A stretch of 64,000 nucleotides of DNA, taken from NCBI RefSeq assembly GCF_002288925.2, contig NW_022098057.1:63293641-63357640 (forward strand), in the 5' to 3' direction. The notes under the pieces were generated by a model that worked only from the letters and a program-made list of their open reading frames with translations, did not search any database and was not told where the DNA came from. Shown in pieces: positions 58,025 to 64,000 of this stretch. Made by a program: the position numbers and the translations under genes. Origin of the DNA: Delphinapterus leucas. Lineage: Eukaryota > Chordata > Mammalia > Artiodactyla > Monodontidae. Every line of letters starts with the position of its first letter. The first letter of the stretch is position 1.

Positions 58025-58915
58025 CTAGAGAAGTTCCTTTAGCAGTTGTAGAGCTGGTTTGGTGGTGCTGAACTCTCTCAGCTTTTGCTTGTCTGTAAAG
58101 GTTTTAATTTCTCCATCAAATCTGAATGAGATCCTTGCTGGGTAGAGTAATCTTGGTTGCAGGTTTTTCTCCTTCAACACTTTCAATATGTCCTGCCACT
58201 CCCTTCTGGCTTGCAGAGTTTCTGCTGAAAGATCAGCTGTTAACCTTATGGGGATTCCCTTGTGTGTTATTTGTTGTTTTTCCCTTGCTGCTTTTAATAT
58301 GCTTTCTTTGTATTTAGTTTTTGACAGTTTGATTAATATGTGTCTTGGCGTATTTCTCCTTGGATTTATCCTGTATGGGACTCTCTGTGCTTCCTGGACT
58401 TGATTAACTATTTCCTTTCCCATATTAGGAAAGTTTTCAACTATAATCTCTTCAAATATTTTCTCAGTCCCTTTCTTTTTCTCTTCTTCTTCTGGAACCC
58501 CTATAATTCGAATGTTGGTGCGTTTAATGTTGTCCCAGAGGCCTCTGAGACTGTCCTCAGTTCTTTTCATTCTTTTTTCTTTATTCTGCTCTGCATTAGT
58601 TATTTCCACTATTTTATCTTCCAGGTCACTTATCCGTTCTTCGGCCTCAGTTATTCTGTTATTGATCCCATCTAGAGTATTTTTCATTTCATTTATTGTG
58701 TTGTTCATCATTGTTTGTTTCATCTTTAGTTCTTCTAGGTCCTTGTTAACTGTTTCTTGCATTTTGTCTATTCTATTTCCAAGATTTTGGATCATCTTTA
58801 CTATCATTATTCTGAATTCTTTTTCAGGTAGACTGCCTATTTCCTCTTCATTTGTTAGGTCTGGTGGGTTTTTATCTTGCTCCTTCATCTGCTGTGTGTT
58901 TTTCTGTCTTTTCAT
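58025..58915 (-). CDS. L1 ORF1p, apparently intact (296 aa)
   Basis: ORF1p is the RNA-binding chaperone that trimerises and coats L1 RNA in the cytoplasm. The frame starts at a true ATG and runs uninterrupted to a stop. An N-terminal coiled coil is visible (about residues 40-110, with heptads such as NRIDKMQETVNKDLEELKMK). It is followed by the RRM region (RTNIRIIGVPEEEE, about 133-147) and the C-terminal domain (ILIKLSKTKYKE, about 192-203; DLSAETLQARREW, about 226-238). It is shorter than human ORF1p (338 aa), mostly at the N-terminus. Whether it is expressed is unknown. Confidence 0.85.
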   Translation of the reverse strand: MKRQKNTQQMKEQDKNPPDLTNEEEIGSLPEKEFRIMIVKMIQNLGNRIDKMQETVNKDLEELKMKQTMMNNTINEMKNTLDGINNRITEAEERISDLEDKIVEITNAEQNKEKRMKRTEDSLRGLWDNIKRTNIRIIGVPEEEEKKKGTEKIFEEIIVENFPNMGKEIVNQVQEAQRVPYRINPRRNTPRHILIKLSKTKYKESILKAAREKQQITHKGIPIRLTADLSAETLQARREWQDILKVLKEKNLQPRLLYPARISFRFDGEIKTFTDKQKLREFSTTKPALQLLKELL

Positions 58916-60117
58916 TTTGCTTATCTTACTGTGTTTGGGGTCTCCTTTTTGCAGGCTGAAGGTTCGTAGTTCCTGTTGTTTTTAGTGTCTGTCCCCAGTG
59001 GCTAAGGTTGGTTCAGTGGGTTGTGTAGGCTTCCTGGTGGAGGGTACTAGTGCCTGTGCTCTGGTGGATGAGGCTGGGTCTTGTCTTTCTGGTGGGCAGG
59101 TCCATGTCTGGTGGTGCGTTTTGGGGTGTCTGTAGACTTATTATGATTTTGGGCAGCCTCTCAGCTAATGGGTGGGGTTGTGTTCCTGTCTTGCTAGTTG
59201 TTTGGCATAGGATGTCCAGCACTGTAGCTTGCTGGTCGTTGAGTGAAGCTGGGGGCTGGCATTGAGATGGAGATCTCTGGGAGATTTTCGCCGTTTGATA
59301 TTATGTGCAGCTGGGAGGCCTCTTGTGGACCAGTGTCCTGAAGTTGGCTCTCTCACCTCAGAGGCTCAACACTAACTCCTGGCTGCAGCACCAAGAGCCT
59401 TTCATCCACACGGCTCCTTAATTTGGGATGATTCGTTGTCTATTCATGTATTCCACAGATGCAGGGTACATCAAGTTGATTGTGGAGCTTTAATCCGCTG
59501 CTTCTGAGGCTGCTGGGAGAGATTTCCCTTTCTCTTTGTTCTCACAGCTCCAAGGGGCTCAGCTTTGGATTTGGCCCCGCCTGTGCGTGTAGGTCGCTGG
59601 AGGGCGTCTGTTCTTTGCTCAGACAGGACGGGGTTAAAGGAACCGCTGATTGGGAGGTTCTGGCTCACTCAGGCTGGGGGTAGGGAGGGTCACGGAGTGC
59701 GGGGCCGGCCTGCGGCGACAGAGGCCGGCGTGACGTTGCACCAGGCGCGCCAGTGCGTTCTCCCGGGGGAGTTGTCCCTGGATCCCGGGACCCTGGCAGT
59801 GGCGGGCTGCACAGGCTCCCCGGAAGGGGGGTGTGGATAGTGACCTGTGTTCGCACACAGGCTTCTTGGTGGCGGCAGCAGCGGCCTTAGCGTCTCATGT
59901 CTGTCTCTGGGGTCCGCACTTTTAGCCTCGGCTCGCGTCCGTCTCTGGAGCTCCTTTAAGCAGCGTTCTTAATCCCCTCTCTTTTGGGAGGTCTGAGGTC
60001 TTCTGCCAGCGTTCAGTAGGTGCTCTGTAGGAGTTGTTCCACGTGTAGATGTATTTCTGGTGTATCTGTGGGGAGGAAGGTGATCTCCGCGTCTTACTCT
60101 TCCGCCCACCATTTTCT

Positions 60118-60430
60118 AACACCTCAAATAATTTGCATATTTGTTTATTGTCTGTCTCTGCTGAAATATCAGCTGCTTTAGGGCAGGGATTTTTGTATGT
60201 TTTGTTCACTGCTGATCCCCAGTACCTGAACAGTGCCAACACTAGTAGGTGTTCAGGGGAATTCCCTGGTGGTGCAGTGGTTAGGACTCCACTTTCACTG
60301 CCAAGGGCCCGGGTTCAATCCCTGGTCAGGGAACTAAGATCCTAAGATTCCCACAAGCCGCTCAGTGTGGACAAAACAAACAAAAAAACAAAACTAGTAG
60401 GTGTTCAGTAAATATTTCTGGAGTGACTGA
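60118..60430 (+). mobile_element. L2 element, second part, with a nested SINE
   Basis: It resumes the L2 interrupted at 53753: TTTGCATATTTGTTTATTGTCTG, then GGGCAGGGATTTTTGTATG, then CCAGTACCTGAACAGTGCC and AGTAGGTGTTCAGTAAATATTTCTGG. A CHR-1 SINE is nested at 60257-60392. Confidence 0.85.
60257..60392 (+). mobile_element. CHR-1 SINE nested in L2, with target-site duplication
   Basis: Flanked by the perfect 16-bp repeat ACTAGTAGGTGTTCAG (60241-60256 and 60393-60408). Confidence 0.93.
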
Positions 60431-60827
60431 AGCAATTAAGAGGCAACTGCAGTAGCTCAGACACAAGATGACAGTGGCTTGTAAAAGCGTGGCGGCAGAG
60501 GAGATGGTGGCAAAGGGCAGTGAGAGTTCTGGAATGTTAGGCTGAGCAAGTCTAGAGCCGGCCGGTCCCCAGCCTAAGTGTTCTTTTCACCATCCCCCCC
60601 ATATTAGGCCTGCAGAACCCAGTCTAAAACCTGCATCTTTCCTGTCTCCTTCTTGCCTTTCGATTTAATATCAACACCTGAACTAGATCAAATGCAAAAA
60701 CAAAAAAAACAAACAAACAGAAACTTAAATTTTGAGAGTTATGCTCAGACTTCCAAGTTCCTACTAAACGTAAAAAATAGCCCACCTAAATTTATGCAGA
60801 GCTTAGTATATTGTTTTCACTTCCATT
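60431..60827. other. Unique intergenic sequence
   Basis: No recognised repeat or gene. Confidence 0.4.
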
Positions 60828-61395
60828 ATTTTTTTGAGATATAATTCACATACCATAATATTCACCCTTTAAAATTCAGTCGTTGTTTAGTATCGTCACC
60901 ACTATCTGATTCCAGAACATTTGCATCAGTCCAAAAAGAAACCCTACACCGATTAGCAGTCACTCTCCATCCCTCCTTCCACCCAGCCCCTGTCAACCAC
61001 TAATCTACTTTCTGCCTCTGTGGATTTGTCTATTCTGGACATTTTCATATACGTGGAATCATACAGTATGTGACCTTCTGTGACTGGCTTCTTAGAATCC
61101 CTTTTTGAAGCTTACCCATGTTGTAGCATGTATCAGTACCTCTTTCCCTTTAATAGCCGAATGATATTCCATTTTATGGATATACCTCATTTATCCATTC
61201 ATCTGATGTTGGACATTTGAGTTGTTCCTACTTTTTGGCTATTATGGTAATGCTTCTATGAATATTCATGTACAAATTTTCGTGTGGACATAAACTGTAT
61301 TTTCGATTCTCTTGGGTATATACCAGGAGTAGAATTGCTGTCATATGGTAACCATGTGTTGAGCTCCTTGAGGAACTGCCAGCCTGTCTTCTCAA
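60828..61395 (-). mobile_element. Old L1M fragment
   Basis: The reverse of an L1M 3' region: GAGATATAATTCACATACCATAATATTCACCC, then CCCTGTCAACCACTAATCTACTTTCTGCCTC, then GGTATATACCAGGAGTAGAATTGC. Confidence 0.8.
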
Positions 61396-61744
61396 GTTTC
61401 ACCTTTGTCATCATCCTCACTTCGATGATGAGGATCTGAGGTGGATCTGAGGTGGTTTGCTCGTACTCCCCAGCATTGAATGGTGGACCCTGGGGATGCA
61501 TGAGGGTTGCTCATGAAAAGGAATCCTCTTTCCAAAGCATTTCATCCATTCTTCAAAACTTTTGAGTCTCATTCTATGTGCTAGTCACTAGCCTATGCAC
61601 TGAAATTACCTCCGAGAGCAAGATAGACCTAATCCTTGCTTTCTCAGAGATATTGTCTAGTGGGGAAAACAGCAAGTAATTACAGTTTGGGCAAGCGTAA
61701 TGGTGAAGTCTATGAGAGGGTATGCCTTATCTTAGCCTGTTATT

Positions 61745-61990
61745 TGAGTAGTGAGGAAGAGCTTAGGCTTGGAGCCAGCCATCCCAGGTTCAAATCCCTG
61801 CTCCCCACATACCAGCTGGGGGACTTGGGCAAGTTCCCTAACCACTATGCCTCCGTTTCTCATATGGAAAATGGACAGAGTAATAGTACCTACTCTGAGG
61901 GGTGTAAGGTGGATTCAATGCATCAAAATCTATAAAGCACTTAAAACCTGGCCCTAGTAAAGCTCAATAAATACTAAATACTAAATAAAT
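61745..61990 (+). mobile_element. MIR
   Basis: CTTGGAGCCAGCCATCCCAGGTTCAAATCCC, then GGGGGACTTGGGCAAGTTCCCTAACC, to a CTCAATAAATACTAAATAC end. Nearly full length. Confidence 0.85.
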
Positions 61991-62359
61991 ACTGTTGAGG
62001 TTGCTATTATACTGTATACTTTGCCCATCATTCAGGAGTACAAATTCTAGTCCCTCCAACTTGCTCTGTTTCCCACTGCATTTCCCTACCACTGCCCTGT
62101 ACACACAGCTCTGGCCAGAATGAAGTAGAATTCCCACAGTGCTCTGTTCCAGGGGCGGCCTGCAGTTCAGCTCATCTGGTTTGGTGCCCCAGTTAGAATC
62201 CCTGAAGGCCAGGTTCCTCATAGTACAGAGAAGGAAATACTTTTTATCCATCTTTTCTCCTTAACCAGATTGTGGGCATCTTTAAGCCAGACATTCTCAC
62301 TTCCGTACTGCTAAAAAAATTTTGGTGAGAAAAACAAATGGAGGCCGAGTCACTGAGTG

Positions 62360-62500
62360 GGCGGTAGGGCTGCAAGAGCACAAGCTCTGGAGCCAGACAG
62401 ACCTGGGTCCTAAGCTCTTCTCCTCCACCAAGAGCCGCCTGCCCTGGGCAGGTGGCCGAGCCTCCTATTCTCATCTGTGAAATGCTGGTGGGGCAGCGGC
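62360..62500 (+). mobile_element. MIR fragment
   Basis: AGAGCACAAGCTCTGGAGCCAGACAGACCTGGG, then TCTCATCTGTGAAATGCTGG. Confidence 0.75.
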
Positions 62501-63206
62501 CTCTCAGAGCCATGGTGGATCTGTAGTGAGCTGCAGAAATGCCTTACTTGTGCCAGGAAGACACCCATAGCCCATGCTTGCCACCAATCTCATCATGGCA
62601 GTACTGCAGAGGAGCTGGAGCCTAGCAGGGGCAGCACGCCCAGCTGAGGTAGCTGAGTACAGGAAGTACACAAGGTCAAAAGGAAAATGAGTTCTCACAG
62701 ATGTCCTCTGATCACTATCACATACGTTGGGTTGAGTGGAACAGAATTTGCTGTTTGGGCTTTTTTCCTCTCCTAACCTCATAGATGCTTCTTTTGCTAT
62801 TTTTATGAAGCAACAACAGGAACAAAAAGTATTCACTTAACTGTATTCAGTGAACTACTAAGAAATGCATGTGAGCAGAAATTGTGTAATTCCCAAACTG
62901 CCATGCCTCATCATAAGCCCACCCGTCCGAGAAATACTAAAATTCCTAAACTGTGCTCTGTTCCCAGGAAGTTTCCTGGATTGACTTTAACACATTACCT
63001 AAGAGTTATGACAGAGGACATTAAAAATTCCTCCAACTCGACGGTGCCCTGCAAAGGGGACCACACACCAGCAGTGCATGTCCCATATTTAATCTTTTTT
63101 TTTTCATAGTTAATCTTCAGAAGCACACGAGGAATAATATGTTTGCCTTTGAAAAGTGTCTTTTCTTCTTGTGGGCTTCATTAAGGACGAGCTGCTTATT
63201 CGTATC
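62501..63206. other. Unique intergenic sequence
   Basis: No recognised repeat or gene. Confidence 0.4.
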
Positions 63207-63220
63207 AAAAGTGCTCACAG

Positions 63221-63430
63221 GGCTTCCCTGGTGGCGCAGTGGTTGAGAGTCCGCCTGCCGATGCAGGGGACACGGGTTCGTGCCCCGGTCTGGGAAGATC
63301 CCACGTGCCGCGGAGCGGCTGGGCCCGTGAGCCATGGCCGCTGGGCCTGTGCGTCCGGAGCCTGTGCTCCGCAGCAGGAGGGGCCGCAACAGTGAGAGGC
63401 CAGCGTACCGCAAAAAAAAAAAAAAAAAAA
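63221..63430 (+). mobile_element. CHR-2 SINE with perfect 14-bp duplication
   Basis: A full CHR-2 copy flanked by AAAAGTGCTCACAG (63207-63220 and 63431-63444). Confidence 0.95.
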
Positions 63431-63489
63431 AAAAGTGCTCACAGAATTTTTCTATTGCAATGAGCAAGAATCCAAAAATAAAAGTCATA

Positions 63490-63495
63490 TGTGTA

Positions 63496-63556
<61 letters not shown>

Positions 63557-63559
63557 TAA
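63490..63559. repeat. (TG)n(TA)n microsatellite and T run
   Basis: About eight TG units, about twenty TA units, then a run of about ten T. Confidence 0.95.
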
Positions 63560-64000
63560 GTGACTTTCCAATTTTTTCCTGTGGCAATTCCGAGAAGCAG
63601 CAGCTATGTGGGGAGGCTTATCATCTCTGCAAGTCTCATCATGGTACCTGAGCTTCCTGGGGTGTTGAAAAGGGGCCGTGGCAGCTTCTCCTTCATGTCC
63701 GTTTTGTATTCAAAGGCACTTACAAACCAGGAGAATTTTGTACAGAAGGAGTCCCCAAATAAAATTCAGAACTCAGAGAAATCTCACTCATTTTGGCAGG
63801 GGTGGACCTGAAATCTACTTTCCCTTGATAAACTCCTGAGAGAGAGCAAATAAATTATGCAAATGAGATCCAGGGTTGGGGGGTTCTGAATGATTTAAGA
63901 AAAGCTAAAGAGAATAAACTCTCTTAAGACTCCAGACTAGTCAAGGGACATGCCAATTATAGACCATTCTTATCTAGAGTCCCCTTTTCAAATATTCTCT
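63560..64000. other. Unique intergenic sequence to the right edge
   Basis: No recognised repeat or gene. Confidence 0.4.

Larger units (their letters stand above)
53764..60107 (-). mobile_element. Full-length L1 retrotransposon with target-site duplication
   Basis: A 6.34 kb element runs from its 5' UTR (right) to its poly-A tail (left, as a T run at 53764-53779). It is flanked by the perfect 10-bp repeat ACCATTTTCT (53754-53763 and 60108-60117). Order on the minus strand: 5' UTR about 1.2 kb (58916-60107, with a GC-rich core near 59680-59960), intact ORF1, spacer of about 58 bp, ORF2 broken at three points, 3' UTR. Its low divergence and complete structure mark a fairly recent insertion in this lineage. 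Confidence 0.93.

Noticed and set aside
58512..58985. 157-residue plus-strand open frame rich in Leu/Phe
   Set aside because: It is the antisense of L1 ORF1, and its hydrophobicity is an artefact of reading A-rich coding DNA backwards.
63490..63559. (TG)n(TA)n tract considered as a regulatory or Z-DNA element
   Set aside because: It is a common microsatellite, and nothing nearby suggests a function.
33400..64000. Search for exons of KIFBP, the next gene expected upstream of SRGN
   Set aside because: No exon was found. In human the gene ends tens of kilobases further away, so it should lie beyond the right edge.

Overview
The window is mammalian nuclear DNA, almost certainly from a cetacean and probably a toothed whale. 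The main evidence is the many copies of the tRNA-derived SINE families CHR-1 and CHR-2. These include young copies with near-perfect target-site duplications, and the short CHR-2 form that runs from the tRNA-like head directly into a GC-rich body ending in an A tail. L1 copies of cetartiodactyl type and a BTLTR1-like ERV2 LTR agree with this. No bacterial, phage or CRISPR-like content is present.

Two genes can be supported, both on the minus strand. At 1-2,700 is the 5' end of a gene leaving the left edge: a CpG island with three CACGTG boxes, a short first exon ending in an ATG, and a GTGAGT donor. From its position and the ATG|donor structure I infer VPS26A, the retromer subunit, but the assignment rests on synteny because no further exon is in the window. 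At about 16,880-33,306 is the complete three-exon serglycin gene (SRGN): exon 1 carries the signal peptide, exon 2 the conserved cysteine-containing domain, and exon 3 the Ser-Gly repeat and acidic C-terminus. The spliced product is 151 residues. The order VPS26A-SRGN and the roughly 14 kb spacing match the mammalian chromosome 10q22-type locus.

Between the two genes (about 3.4-16.7 kb) are L1 fragments, a MER5A hAT element, nested MIRs, and a decayed ERV-L provirus at 10.4-16.6 kb. The provirus has recognisable MLT2-like LTRs and contains two further LTR insertions. The SRGN introns hold SINEs, L1 fragments, MIRs and an unusual inverted microsatellite at 27.2 kb. Upstream of SRGN (33.4-64 kb) no gene is visible. 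That stretch is unique sequence, ancient L2/MIR/MER elements, young CHR SINEs, and one full-length 6.3 kb L1 (53,764-60,107, minus strand). The L1 has exact target-site duplications and an intact ORF1, while ORF2 carries two stops and one frameshift.

I found no convincing undescribed system. The points most worth checking are the CLEAR/E-box cluster at the putative VPS26A promoter, the ETS-CRE pair upstream of SRGN, the short Ser-Gly array and shifted start of this serglycin, the nearly intact L1, and the small structured repeats.
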